A DNA stretch of 64,000 nucleotides, from assembly GCA_964629635.1 (NCBI GenBank), contig CAZVQS010000002.1, positions 434,001 to 498,000 on the forward strand. The letters are read 5' to 3'. The position numbers were made by a program, and so were the translations under genes. Under the pieces are notes generated by a model, which saw only the letters and a program-made list of their open reading frames with translations, did no database searches and was not told the origin of the DNA. Shown here piece after piece: positions 1 through 8,580 of the stretch (the first letter of the stretch is position 1; each line of letters begins with the position of its first letter). The stretch comes from YC2-FULL-38-9 sp964629635. Lineage in GTDB: Bacteria; Patescibacteriota; Microgenomatia; UBA1406; GWC2-37-13.

Positions 1-1
1 G

Positions 2-463
2 GATTCGTGGCCGCAGGGCGCACGGCTCATCATTCCGCAGGAAACGCCGCCCGGATCGTATGTCGTTGCGGTGTCCCTCGACGGAAAAGGCAAGACAATC
101 ACCCAGGCGTTTGAAGTGATGCAGGTCCGTGACGGCGTAATGGGCGTGAAAAAAACGGAATACCATCCGGCCCTTGACCTCGCCAAAAGCGAACTGGATA
201 CGTTCAACCTGCCGCCTGACAAAGCACAGCTGAAAACCGCCCAGATGCGCAAACTCCAACCAGGCACATCCGTCACGGAAGAAAACCGTATGCCGTCCCA
301 TGTCCAGCTTCTTCCGTCCCATACGGTTACCCCGCATACCAAACTGAATCTGGGTCTGATTACCCCGCAGGATATGGCCAGGTACCGGAAAACAGTCGAG
401 CATAACCTCCAGGCATCAATGGGTGCGAAGCCGGCTGCGGCCGCTACGAGGGCGTCAGTCTGA
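2..463 (+). CDS. C-terminal fragment of a secreted/surface protein (5' end outside window)
   Basis: The reading frame is open from the window edge with no stop, so this is the tail of a longer gene; the internal GTG at 71 is probably not the start. The first visible residues (IIPQETPPGSYVVAV, then an F-x-V strand) have the rhythm of the last strands of an Ig-like/IPT-type beta domain. About 100 residues of polar, Pro/Thr/Lys-rich sequence follow, with no membrane segment. I do not recognise a family; an extracytoplasmic role is inferred from the Ig-like end only. Its stop overlaps the 3' end of lepA by 9 bp in convergent orientation. Confidence 0.55.
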   Translation, partial: DSWPQGARLIIPQETPPGSYVVAVSLDGKGKTITQAFEVMQVRDGVMGVKKTEYHPALDLAKSELDTFNLPPDKAQLKTAQMRKLQPGTSVTEENRMPSHVQLLPSHTVTPHTKLNLGLITPQDMARYRKTVEHNLQASMGAKPAAAATRASV

Positions 464-2206
464 TTTCCTGAAGAGTTTGAGGAAGGCTTCCTTGGGGATT
501 TCAACTTTGCCTATGGCTTTCATGAGTTTTTTGCCTTCTTTCTGTTTTTCGAGGAGTTTGCGTTTGCGTCCCACGTCTCCCGCACCGATGACTTTACCGC
601 TTTTGATGAGCACGTCCTTGCGGAACGGCGATATGCGTTCGGAAGCTATGATCTTGCCCCGGTATCGGGCCTGGATACGTACTTCGTACTGCTGGCGGGG
701 GATTACGTCCCGCAGCTTGCGCGTCAGCTCTGCGCCCCGTTTCATTGCCCGCTCCGAAACAACCACTTCGGAAAATTCCTCCACCGGATCCATATTCAGG
801 AGCAGTTCAAGTTTTGCGGCGTTCACATGCTCGTAGCGGACAAGCTCCCAGTCAAGGGACGCATACCCGGAAGTCGCGCTTTTCAGGTTGTCGAAAAAGT
901 CCGAAATCATTTCGGACATGGGGATTTCGTAGGTGAGCGAAATCTGGTTCTTGTTGTCCATGGTGATGAATTTCGCGCGGTAATCGTCGCACAGCTTCAT
1001 GATGGCTCCCATGTATTCCTCCGGCGTAAGGATGAAGATTTTGGCATAGGGCTCGTAGAATTCCCCGTTTTCCATGCGGTATTCCACCTGCGGGGGGGTG
1101 AGGACAATCGAAAGTTCGTATTCGCGCTCGAGCCGCTCTCGCACCACATCGGCGTGAAGGAGCCCCAGGAAACCCACGCGGAATCCCGCACCGAGGGCAG
1201 TCGAATAAATCGATGAAAAATTGAGCGCTGAATCATTCAGGTACAGTTTTTCCAGTGCTTTTTTCAGGTTAAGGTAATCGGCGGTGAGCGTGGGAAATAC
1301 GGACGCAAACACCATCGGCTTCACCTTCTTGTAACCGGATAATGCGGCAGCGCTTTTTTTTGCGTCAACGACCGTGTCTCCGATTTCCACCTTATGGATA
1401 TCCTTAAGGTTGGTCGCTACATACCCGATGTCGCCGGGATTGAGCCGGTCAACAGGCGACAGGTCCGGCTTGAATATGCCGGACTCAAGCACGGAAAAAG
1501 ATTCGTCCGTGTGTACCATCCTGACGTCCTTGCCTTTCCCGATTGATCCGCCCAAAACGCGGACGAACGCGATGACTCCCTTGTGGGAATCGTAATACGA
1601 GTCGAATATGAGCGCCTGGAGCTGGCCGTTTTCCGGCTGGCTCTCAGGCACCCGGGGCGGCGGGATTTTCGACACGACCGTTTTCAGAAGCTCAGGCACG
1701 TTATAGCCTGTTTTTGCAGACACCTCGAATATGTCGCTCTCCGCGACACCCAGGAAATCCTTCAACTGCCGTTTCGTTTTGGCGACGTCGGCGTTTGCCA
1801 TGTCAACCTTGTTCACGACCGGTATTATGACGAGGTTTTTTTCGATGGCTTTATACGCGTTGGCGATCGTCTGTGCCTGAACGCCCTGCGTGGCGTCAAC
1901 CAGCAGGATCACGCCTTCAACGCAGGCCAAGGTGCGGTCTACTTCGTAGGAAAAGTCAACGTGCCCCGGCGTATCGATGAGGTTGAGTATGTATTCGCCT
2001 CCGTCCGAATAGCGCATGGTGACCGGTGCAAGTTTGATCGTGATTCCGCGTTCGCGGGAAATGGGGTTGCGGTCCAAAAATTGCTCTTCATGGCCGCCCG
2101 CCTTGACGACACCGGTCATTTCCAGGAACCGGTCTGCAAGAGTCGACTTGCCGTGGTCCACATGGGCAATGATGGCGAAATTGCGTATGCGTGAAATATC
2201 TGTCAT
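455..2206 (-). CDS. lepA: Elongation factor 4 (LepA), ribosome-associated GTPase
   Basis: Translational GTPase that acts on stalled or mistranslocated ribosomes in the cytoplasm. The 583 residues are near the family's usual ~600. GTPase motifs are intact: G1 AHVDHGKST (14-22), G2 RERGITIK (51-58), G3 DTPGH (78-82), G4 NKVD (132-135), G5 SAKTG (about 163). The EF-G-like beta-barrel, domain V and the Lys-rich LepA C-terminal domain (LLEKQKEGKKLMKAIG) follow. The stretch before G2 (LDRNPIS) differs from the more usual LDSMDLE. It lies 9 bp downstream of pyk on the same strand, so the two are probably co-transcribed. Confidence 0.97.
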   Translation of the reverse strand: MTDISRIRNFAIIAHVDHGKSTLADRFLEMTGVVKAGGHEEQFLDRNPISRERGITIKLAPVTMRYSDGGEYILNLIDTPGHVDFSYEVDRTLACVEGVILLVDATQGVQAQTIANAYKAIEKNLVIIPVVNKVDMANADVAKTKRQLKDFLGVAESDIFEVSAKTGYNVPELLKTVVSKIPPPRVPESQPENGQLQALIFDSYYDSHKGVIAFVRVLGGSIGKGKDVRMVHTDESFSVLESGIFKPDLSPVDRLNPGDIGYVATNLKDIHKVEIGDTVVDAKKSAAALSGYKKVKPMVFASVFPTLTADYLNLKKALEKLYLNDSALNFSSIYSTALGAGFRVGFLGLLHADVVRERLEREYELSIVLTPPQVEYRMENGEFYEPYAKIFILTPEEYMGAIMKLCDDYRAKFITMDNKNQISLTYEIPMSEMISDFFDNLKSATSGYASLDWELVRYEHVNAAKLELLLNMDPVEEFSEVVVSERAMKRGAELTRKLRDVIPRQQYEVRIQARYRGKIIASERISPFRKDVLIKSGKVIGAGDVGRKRKLLEKQKEGKKLMKAIGKVEIPKEAFLKLFRKSD

Positions 2207-2215
2207 AACAACGGT

Positions 2216-3673
2216 TTAGAGGTTAAGATCCACCGGCCTCAACAATTTAACCGTGGAAGTCCTTCCGTTCAGAAGCCAGCTGTCCCCGTGGAGCATGATG
2301 TAGGTGCCCTCGGGCGGATTAAGATTCTTTTTCAGATATTTTATCACCTGCACGACGCTCGCTTTTTCGATGAAAACAAACTCCTCCTTGAATCCCATCT
2401 CCTTGAGTACTACCGGATACACCCCGTAATTGAGCGACAACCCTTCGGCCGTATGGGCGGTATCGGTCAGCGCGAAAATGGGCTGCTTGGGGCGGTACCG
2501 GGACAAAAGCTTGATGGTGCGGCCGGTTGAGGTGAATGCAATGAAGCCGGCGACTTTTTCACCGTTTGCGATGAGAGACAGGGAAAGGTTGTAGGCTGCC
2601 TCACATATAAGGCTCCGGTGATCGTGCGGCTTGAAGTTGAACCGCTTGCGGGTGTCTGAAATGAATCTCGTTTCGTTCATGATGATCGTTTTCTTCATCA
2701 TTTCGACGGTTTTCAGGGGATATTTTCCCGATGCCGATTCGCCCGAAAGCATCACGGCGTCCGTAAGGTCATAGGTGGCGTTGGCCACGTCCGATACCTC
2801 GGCGCGCGTCGGGTACGGATTGTCTGTCATCGACTGGAGCATCTGGGTAGCGGTGATGACCGGCACCCCCTTTTCGAGGGATTTGTTGATGATGATTTTC
2901 TGGTAATACGGCACTTCCTCTATCGGCAGTTCGATCCCGAGATCGCCGCGGGCGACCATGATGCCGTCGCTTTCGTCAATGATGCCGTCAAGGTTGCGGA
3001 TCGAGCTTTTGGTCTCTATCTTTGAAATGATCTGCGCGTTCACGTTGTATTTTTCCATTTCCTTCCGCAGGGTCTGGACGTCCTCCGCGGTTCTCACGTA
3101 GGAAAGGGCGATATAATCTATCTCTGTCCGCGCGGCAAGTTTCAGTCCGTCAAAGTCGCGGTCGATAAGCAGGGGGAACGGGAAATCCGATCCCGGTATG
3201 CGCAGCGATTTGCGGTTCTTGAGCACGCCCTTGTTTTTCACCTGCAGAACGGCTTCGTTTTTCTTCGCTTCCGTGACGATGAACGTGAACGCACCGTCGT
3301 CCGCAATGAGCTTCTGCCCGACTTCAAGGTACGGAAGCATCTGGGGGTGGGACACGAAAATGCCTTTGACCGTTTTGTCCGTGAACACGCGCTCTCCCAA
3401 AACAAGAAGTTCGTCCTCCTCGACTTTGATCTCCGGCACTGGCATGTTAATGCGTATTTCGGGGCCCTGCAGGTCAAGGAGAATCCCGATATGGACTTTC
3501 ATTTTTTTGGCCACTTTCTGGACACGGAGAATCCGTTCGTTGTGCCATTCCACGTCTGAGTGCTTGAAATTGAAACGGATGACGTTCACTCCCGCCTTGA
3601 GAAGGCTTTCTATTTTTTCCTCGGTATCGGAGGAGGGGCCGATCGTCGCGACTATTTTGGTAAGTTTTTCCAT
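2216..3673 (-). CDS. pyk: Pyruvate kinase
   Basis: Catalyses phosphoenolpyruvate + ADP to pyruvate + ATP, the last step of glycolysis. The 485 residues from ATG 3673 begin MEKLTKIVATIGPSS, the classic N-terminus; a longer frame to 3724 adds 17 unrelated residues and is rejected. The ARGDLGIELP metal/substrate segment lies near residue 240, ITATQML near 276 and MLSGESASGKYP near 312. The usual R-x-NFSHG is RFNFKHSD here. A -10 TATAAT sits 9 nt before the ATG with no Shine-Dalgarno, so the message is short-leadered. First gene of a pyk-lepA unit. Confidence 0.97.
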   Translation of the reverse strand: MEKLTKIVATIGPSSDTEEKIESLLKAGVNVIRFNFKHSDVEWHNERILRVQKVAKKMKVHIGILLDLQGPEIRINMPVPEIKVEEDELLVLGERVFTDKTVKGIFVSHPQMLPYLEVGQKLIADDGAFTFIVTEAKKNEAVLQVKNKGVLKNRKSLRIPGSDFPFPLLIDRDFDGLKLAARTEIDYIALSYVRTAEDVQTLRKEMEKYNVNAQIISKIETKSSIRNLDGIIDESDGIMVARGDLGIELPIEEVPYYQKIIINKSLEKGVPVITATQMLQSMTDNPYPTRAEVSDVANATYDLTDAVMLSGESASGKYPLKTVEMMKKTIIMNETRFISDTRKRFNFKPHDHRSLICEAAYNLSLSLIANGEKVAGFIAFTSTGRTIKLLSRYRPKQPIFALTDTAHTAEGLSLNYGVYPVVLKEMGFKEEFVFIEKASVVQVIKYLKKNLNPPEGTYIMLHGDSWLLNGRTSTVKLLRPVDLNL

Positions 3674-3682
3674 AATCAGACA

Positions 3683-3688
3683 ATTATA
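3683..3688 (-). promoter_or_regulatory. -10 box of pyk
   Basis: Read on the minus strand this is TATAAT, 9 nt before the pyk ATG at 3673. No convincing -35 lies at 16-18 bp. The spacing implies a transcript with almost no leader. Confidence 0.5.
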
Positions 3689-3730
3689 CACGGTGATTGT
3701 ATGGGTTTGATGGCATTTTACCACGTTTCC

Positions 3731-3943
3731 CGTTCCTTCTTACCCGCCTATTTCACACTCCTGCAGCCGCCTCACATGCAGGATGCATACCATATCCCTG
3801 TCAGTTGTTATGAATCGGGAAAGGAGGTGAATTACGAAAAGACAGCACGCACATTTTTAAATATTAACCACCACAATCCGAAGTCTGAGAATATGCGAAT
3901 CAAGCCGCTTCAATATACGGGAAGCGGCTTGTTTTCTTTCTTA
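3731..3943 (+). ncRNA. Possible structured RNA or leader with an orphan Shine-Dalgarno and a terminator
   Basis: The 347-bp gap between pyk and the next plus-strand gene has no convincing protein gene but ordered plus-strand signals. There is a 7-bp hairpin (TCCTGCA / TGCAGGA) around 3763-3785. A near-perfect Shine-Dalgarno (GAAAGGAGGTGA) at 3819-3830 has no ATG, GTG or TTG at the right distance. A six-codon frame from ATG 3810 ends inside it, and an intrinsic terminator follows at 3902-3943. It could be a small RNA, a leader-peptide attenuator, or the relic of a lost gene. No promoter was recognised. Confidence 0.3.
3902..3943 (+). terminator. Intrinsic terminator
   Basis: Perfect 10-bp stem AAGCCGCTTC / GAAGCGGCTT (3902-3911 with 3921-3930), 9-nt loop, followed by the T-rich run GTTTTCTTTCTT. 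The T-run is on the plus strand only, so it ends a plus-strand transcript, although no plus-strand gene is recognised just upstream. Confidence 0.75.
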
Positions 3944-4020
3944 CAATAACGCCCGCCCTTTCTTAACCGCCCTTAAAACGCATTATCTATTCTGAAAGCG
4001 TTACCATTTATCAAACTATT

Positions 4021-4272
4021 ATGAACATCATTGCATTTCTGCTTCTGGGTGTTATAGCGGGATGGCTTGCCTCCGTTGTAATGAGAACGAACGAACAGCA
4101 GGGGATTCTCGGCGATATGATCATGGGTGTGCTCGGCGCCCTCATCGGCGGCGGCATTATGGACATCATCGGCGGCGGCAACGGGGTGAGCGGCCTCAAC
4201 CTGTACAGCCTGCTTATTGCGACGCTCGGCGCTGTATTGCTCATATGGATCAGGCGCCAGGTGCGCATCTGA
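4021..4272 (+). CDS. GlsB/YeaQ/YmgE-family small membrane protein
   Basis: 83 residues, almost all hydrophobic, with three predicted membrane helices (about 3-20, 30-50, 60-76) and the glycine-rich pattern of this family (GVIAGWLAS, a D-M-I-M-G-x-L-G-A-L-I-G-G-G core, ending IRRQVRI). The family is often named transglycosylase-associated, but its biochemical role is not established; it is commonly stress-associated. It stands 35 bp before another small membrane protein and upstream of the sensor kinase, suggesting an envelope-stress neighbourhood. Confidence 0.85.
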   Translation: MNIIAFLLLGVIAGWLASVVMRTNEQQGILGDMIMGVLGALIGGGIMDIIGGGNGVSGLNLYSLLIATLGAVLLIWIRRQVRI

Positions 4273-4306
4273 AATCCGGCAACCGTTATAAATACCCATA
4301 TGTTTT

Positions 4307-4507
4307 ATGGTAGTAATCAATAATCCTCCCGCCTCGACCGACGGCAATTCGGGCGGAATAACCAATCTCGTTGCGGTGGTGCTGCTCATCATCGTCGTCG
4401 TTGCATTCCTTTACTATGTTCTGCCGTATTTGAGGGGGTCGATGGGCGGGGGAGCGCCGCAAATAAATGTGCCCTCTAACGTGGACGTGAACGTGCAGAA
4501 CAAATAA
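4307..4507 (+). CDS. Small single-span membrane protein, function unknown
   Basis: 66 residues: a polar N-terminus, one strong helix (about residues 21-44, VVLLIIVVVAFLYYVLPYL), then a Gly-rich and Asn/Val-rich tail. The ATG lacks a Shine-Dalgarno, but TATAAA lies 13 nt upstream, consistent with the short-leader pattern of this genome. I do not recognise a family. Position between the GlsB-type gene and the sensor kinase is the only functional hint. Confidence 0.6.
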   Translation: MVVINNPPASTDGNSGGITNLVAVVLLIIVVVAFLYYVLPYLRGSMGGGAPQINVPSNVDVNVQNK

Positions 4508-4579
4508 AAAATGCGTCGGGCTTTCTTACATAGTTATCACATGGGACCAGTTACACTGTCTCCATTTGCCAAAGGCTGA

Positions 4580-4585
4580 TATAAT
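4580..4585 (+). promoter_or_regulatory. -10 box of the sensor kinase gene
   Basis: TATAAT, 18 nt before the ATG at 4604. The -35 region is weak. A TTTCTTACAT motif at 4522-4531 lies upstream and recurs before other genes in this window. Confidence 0.45.
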
Positions 4586-4603
4586 TCACCTATTCTGGTC
4601 CCC

Positions 4604-6331
4604 ATGCCCATTTTCCCGAAAAAACACAACCTGATTTTCGGTATCGCGATAGCTGTCGCAGGCGCCGGCGCCACGTTGCTTATACAGTCGATCGCCCCGG
4701 CGGCACCGGAAGCACTGCTTGTCGTTTTGTGCGGCCTCATCGTACTGGGCGCCAATATATGGGGCGGGTTCGCGTCCGGACTGCTTACCGGCGTTCTTCT
4801 TGCGGCCGTATGCCTAACACGTCTCGCACGGGGCGGCATGAACTCTGCGGATATGCTTACATTGCTGTTATTCCTGTCACAAGCAATTGGTATAACCTTG
4901 GTCGTTAAAAAATTCCACGACACGGAAGATCTCGTTACCGGCGTTCTCAAAAGCATCGTCGACCCGTTTATCATTTTTGACGAAACCTGGAAATGCGTAT
5001 ACGCGAATGCGCAGGCGGAGGAGCTCTTCGGCAGGAAAAGGAAAGAACTCGTCGGCAAAAACATCCGGGAAGTCCTTCCGGACACGATCAAGAATCCTAT
5101 GTACAGCAAAGTGATCGAGGCGGTGTCCAACAACCGCCACGTGCACCACGTCTATTATTCCAAATCCGTCGACCGGTGGGTTGACGCGAATTTGTACCCT
5201 TCAACGCGCGGGCTTGCGGTGCTATTCATGGACCTGACCCACCAGAAGACCATCGAACGGAAACTGGAGGAAAGCGAACTGGCCTTCAACAGGCTGATCG
5301 ATTCAAACATCATCGGAGTCGCGATTGAAGACATGAAAGGAAACGTCGTCCGGTATGCCAACAGCGTGTATCTCAACCTGACGGGGTACACACGGCAGGA
5401 TCTGGAGAAAGGCCTGCTCACCTGGGAGCGGGTCACGCCTCCGCAATACCGGAAAAAGGATGAAGCCGTCAGGAAGTTGCTTCTCAAAAACGGATCTGTG
5501 AAACCGTACGAAAAGGAGTATATCCAAAAAAACGGAAACCGGATAACCGCGCTCAAAGGCGCTGCACTCCTTGACCGGAGGAACAAGACGTCTGTCGTAT
5601 TCGCCCTCGATATATCAAAGAGGAGCGAGCGGGAAAAGCGCAAGGACGAATTCCTCTCAATCGCATCCCACGAAATGAAAACGCCGATCACCAGCATCAA
5701 GGGATTCGCCCAGCTTCTCATGCGCAGGTTCGAAAAGAACGGTGACGAAAAAACCGCCTCATACCTGACGCGTATGGTCAACCAGATAAACCGGCTGACC
5801 TACCTCGTGAACGACATCCTCGACATGCGCAAAATCCAGGACAATAAGCTGGTGCTCAACAACGATTTCATCGACATCAATCAGCTGGTTGAAGACGCGG
5901 TCAAGGAAGTCCATTTGAGTTCGCCCACCCATTCGATCGAATGGAAACCGACGCCCCAGCCGGCCATGGCATTTGCGGATTACCACCGCATTTACCAGGC
6001 GCTCCTCAATATTCTCGGCAACGCGGTAAAATACTCGCCCGCTACGGAAACCATCACGGTAGAGGTGGCTGACGACAAGGAACAGGTAACCGTATCGGTC
6101 GCCGACAAAGGCATCGGCATACCGCCCGCCAAACAGAAACAGATATTCGACAAATTCACGCGTGCCGTGGACAAGGAAAACTCGGGATATCCGGGCCTCG
6201 GCATCGGACTGTTCATCACCTCCGAAATCGTTAAAAAACACGGGGGGAAGATATGGGTTAAGAGTCCGACCGCAAACGGTAAGGGGAGTACGTTTTACTT
6301 CACCGTACCGAAACGTCAAGTTACCAACTGA
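4604..6331 (+). CDS. Membrane PAS-PAS sensor histidine kinase
   Basis: Two-component sensor that autophosphorylates and passes phosphate to a response regulator. The 575 residues carry about four N-terminal helices (residues 8-110), a PAS domain (about 115-225), a second PAS (about 230-340), the HisKA dimerisation domain with phospho-acceptor His356 in SHEMKTPI, and a HATPase domain with N-box Asn473 (NILGNAVKYSP), G1 DKGIGIP and G2 GLGIGLF. The membrane part has only short loops, so the signal may be sensed in the membrane or by the PAS pair. A CheY-like regulator follows after 5 bp; the OmpR-type regulator at 8581 is another possible partner. Confidence 0.93.
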   Translation: MPIFPKKHNLIFGIAIAVAGAGATLLIQSIAPAAPEALLVVLCGLIVLGANIWGGFASGLLTGVLLAAVCLTRLARGGMNSADMLTLLLFLSQAIGITLVVKKFHDTEDLVTGVLKSIVDPFIIFDETWKCVYANAQAEELFGRKRKELVGKNIREVLPDTIKNPMYSKVIEAVSNNRHVHHVYYSKSVDRWVDANLYPSTRGLAVLFMDLTHQKTIERKLEESELAFNRLIDSNIIGVAIEDMKGNVVRYANSVYLNLTGYTRQDLEKGLLTWERVTPPQYRKKDEAVRKLLLKNGSVKPYEKEYIQKNGNRITALKGAALLDRRNKTSVVFALDISKRSEREKRKDEFLSIASHEMKTPITSIKGFAQLLMRRFEKNGDEKTASYLTRMVNQINRLTYLVNDILDMRKIQDNKLVLNNDFIDINQLVEDAVKEVHLSSPTHSIEWKPTPQPAMAFADYHRIYQALLNILGNAVKYSPATETITVEVADDKEQVTVSVADKGIGIPPAKQKQIFDKFTRAVDKENSGYPGLGIGLFITSEIVKKHGGKIWVKSPTANGKGSTFYFTVPKRQVTN

Positions 6332-6336
6332 AACCT

Positions 6337-6717
6337 ATGAAAGACCAAAGGTGCATATGGATTGTGGATGATGACATGAGCGTACGGGAAATCATGCAGG
6401 TGATTCTCGCCGAGGAAGGATACCTGGTGCGGACGTACGCGTCCGAAAAGGAACTGATGCGGGGCTTGGACCAGGGATCCCCGTGCCTTCTGTTTCTCGA
6501 TATCCTCCTTTCGGGAGCGGACGGCAGGGAAATCGCGCTGAAACTGAAATCCGACCCGAAATACAACGATATTCCGATCATCATCATGTCCGCAAACCAC
6601 CGCTTCCTTGATGACGTGAACCGGAAAATGGCGGAAGACGTGCTTACCAAACCGTTTGAGATGGATGAGTTGATCAACAAAACGGAAAAATATGTCCAGT
6701 CACACGCCCGGTCTTGA
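6337..6717 (+). CDS. Single-domain response regulator (CheY-like)
   Basis: 126 residues comprising only a receiver domain. Acidic pocket D11-D13, phospho-acceptor Asp55 in FLDILL, switch Ser85 and conserved Lys105 (LTKPFE) are all present. There is no output domain, so it acts by protein contact or in a phosphorelay. It begins 5 bp after the kinase and is almost certainly its co-expressed partner. Its 3' end overlaps the next gene by 26 bp. Confidence 0.92.
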   Translation: MKDQRCIWIVDDDMSVREIMQVILAEEGYLVRTYASEKELMRGLDQGSPCLLFLDILLSGADGREIALKLKSDPKYNDIPIIIMSANHRFLDDVNRKMAEDVLTKPFEMDELINKTEKYVQSHARS

Positions 6718-7285
6718 AAGGGTCCGGGATTCCATACTTGAATGCAAATATTGCATCACGCAGGTCATGGGGCGGATCGTTCCCGGGGAAGGGAACCCGC
6801 AAGCAAAAATCATGCTGGTAGGAGAAGCGCCGGGCAGGAAAGAGGATGTGACGGGCCGGCCGTTTGTCGGCGCGTCCGGCCGCCTTCTTGACCGGCTTTT
6901 CCGCAAATACGGAATGGAACGGCGGAATTTCTACTTAACGTCCGTCCTCAAATACTATCCCGGAAAACGGACCATTCCCTGGAAGGAAACCCTGCACGGC
7001 ATGTCCCATCTCTCGCTCCAGCTGCAGGCGGTTAAGCCAAAGCTTGTCGTGCTTCTTGGAAACGTTGCCCTGCGGGGCGTATCGGGTGACAAAACGCAGT
7101 CTATTACGAAAGTGCGCGGCCGCATCATTGAAGTTCACGGATACCAATGCCTTCCCACCTTTCACCCGGCCGCCATCCTGCGGCTGCCTTCGCTCGCCCC
7201 CATGTTTGAAACCGATATGCAGTTTATTTCCCGCATGTATAGCGAGCTGTACCCGACTTCTTACGCTCCCGTTACCGTACGGTGA
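6692..7285 (+). CDS. Uracil-DNA glycosylase superfamily protein (family-4-like, altered Fe-S ligands)
   Basis: 197 residues with family-4 UDG motif 1 (GEAPGRKED..GRPFVGASG, residues 44-63) and the C-terminal HPA loop (TFHPAAILR). The family removes uracil from DNA. The N-terminal Cys18-x2-Cys21 pair is kept, but the other two cluster ligands appear lost: the usual NVVKCRPP is TSVLKYYP (Tyr88 at the Cys position), and the later Cys of the E..C region is missing. It may be a diverged member without an intact 4Fe-4S cluster. It overlaps the regulator upstream by 26 bp and the glycosyltransferase downstream by 4 bp (GTGA). Confidence 0.8.
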   Translation: MSSHTPGLERVRDSILECKYCITQVMGRIVPGEGNPQAKIMLVGEAPGRKEDVTGRPFVGASGRLLDRLFRKYGMERRNFYLTSVLKYYPGKRTIPWKETLHGMSHLSLQLQAVKPKLVVLLGNVALRGVSGDKTQSITKVRGRIIEVHGYQCLPTFHPAAILRLPSLAPMFETDMQFISRMYSELYPTSYAPVTVR

Positions 7286-8478
7286 CCCTGTTCCAACCGC
7301 CGGCCCGTATCTTTGCGGGTATGAAACGGCAGCAGACGGGAAAATCGACAGGCCTGCCTTCCTTTTTGTCGGTTTTCTCCCCTCAACGGGCGCTCCGGCA
7401 TGCGCATGAGGACCTGATGATATTCTCACCGGTCCGCTGGGAACAGATGCGCCGCAGACCGCAGCATATCGCATCCCTTCTGTCCCACAACCACCGCATT
7501 CTCTATGTTGAAGAACCGCTCCCGCAGCCGGATTATACCCCGGATACCCGCCGGACTTTCAATCCGCTGCAAAACCTGACCGTCATCCAACCCTATTCAG
7601 CGCTCAACACGGAACACTACGACTATACGTCTCTCATCCAGACATACATCGAAAACGGCGCGATCGATCCGCATCCCGCCGCGTGGTTTTATTCATCCGA
7701 CTTCATGGACATCCTCCATTTCCAGGAACCGTCCTTTACCGTTTTCGATTCATATGCGCCCGATTTAAGTAGAAACGACGAGGTGCTTGTCAGCTATAGT
7801 GATATCGTATTTGCCGCCGGGGAGCATATGTTCGACCGGATGAGAAAACTGAACGGCAATGTACATTTGATCCCAAACGCCGTTGACGAATCCCATTTCA
7901 GGAAAAGCCGCGATACGGAAACCGTAATTGCGCATGATCTTCTCGATATTCCTATTCCACGCGTGGGATATATCGGCACGCTCGACAACCGGATCGACAT
8001 GGAACTCCTGAAAGGAACCGCTCGCTCCCTGCCGCACGTGTCGTTCGTATGTATCGGCCCCGTCTCCCCGGGCACCCGCCTGCCGGACCTGCCCAATGTG
8101 TTCCATCTCGGATTCCGTCCGTATGAACAGCTCCCGAACTATCTCAAAGGAATCGATATAGCCATAGCGCCCTATGACGTGAAAACAAGCGCGCGATTCG
8201 CGTCTCCCCATAAGATACTGGAATACATGGCAAGCGGCAAACCGGTCATATCGACGCCCGTATACGGAGTTATCAGGGACTTTGGCCATGAGGTTGAAAT
8301 CGCGGCCGATGCCGAAGAAACCGCATCCGTTATAACCCGTCTTCTGAATGAAAACGCTGCCGAAAAACTGCAGCGCCTGCGCCGCCAGGAACAGGCAGTC
8401 ACCCGCACGTCCTGGATACAGGCGGTCGCCCGGATTGAGGAGGCGATAGGGGAGTTTGAACAGTCGCTCCAAACCTGA
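7282..8478 (+). CDS. GT4-type glycosyltransferase, TuaH-like
   Basis: Retaining GT-B sugar transferase, probably for surface glycan. The 398 residues include FSPVRWEQMRRRPQHI near the start of the domain, a central IPNAVD, the acceptor/donor-side GYIGTLDNRID, and a C-terminal donor-site region (KILEYMASGKPVISTP). The GTG at 7282 overlaps the preceding stop by 4 bp, favouring coupled translation. ATG 7321 or 7417 would remove an N-terminus lacking family features, so the start is uncertain. It resembles the genes at 32798 and 44454. Confidence 0.85.
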   Translation: MTLFQPPARIFAGMKRQQTGKSTGLPSFLSVFSPQRALRHAHEDLMIFSPVRWEQMRRRPQHIASLLSHNHRILYVEEPLPQPDYTPDTRRTFNPLQNLTVIQPYSALNTEHYDYTSLIQTYIENGAIDPHPAAWFYSSDFMDILHFQEPSFTVFDSYAPDLSRNDEVLVSYSDIVFAAGEHMFDRMRKLNGNVHLIPNAVDESHFRKSRDTETVIAHDLLDIPIPRVGYIGTLDNRIDMELLKGTARSLPHVSFVCIGPVSPGTRLPDLPNVFHLGFRPYEQLPNYLKGIDIAIAPYDVKTSARFASPHKILEYMASGKPVISTPVYGVIRDFGHEVEIAADAEETASVITRLLNENAAEKLQRLRRQEQAVTRTSWIQAVARIEEAIGEFEQSLQT

Positions 8479-8493
8479 AGATTTCTTACATTC

Positions 8494-8522
8494 TTACATT
8501 TCCTTTACATATCCCTTATAAT
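8494..8522 (+). promoter_or_regulatory. Promoter of the OmpR-type regulator with repeated CTTACAT boxes
   Basis: TTACAT (8494-8499), 17-bp spacer, TATAAT (8517-8522). CTTACAT occurs at 8485-8491 and 8493-8499, with TTTACAT at 8504-8510, so repeated near-direct boxes overlap the -35. This would suit autoregulation by an OmpR-family regulator, but that is inference. Confidence 0.5.
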
Positions 8523-8580
8523 TCTCGTGGGGTACACACCGTATCTTTGTCTTACTTTTATCAATTATTAACTCTTTCCT

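Noticed and set aside
3674..3724. N-terminal extension of pyruvate kinase
   Set aside because: It would translate across the -10 box; the family's N-terminus starts at ATG 3673.
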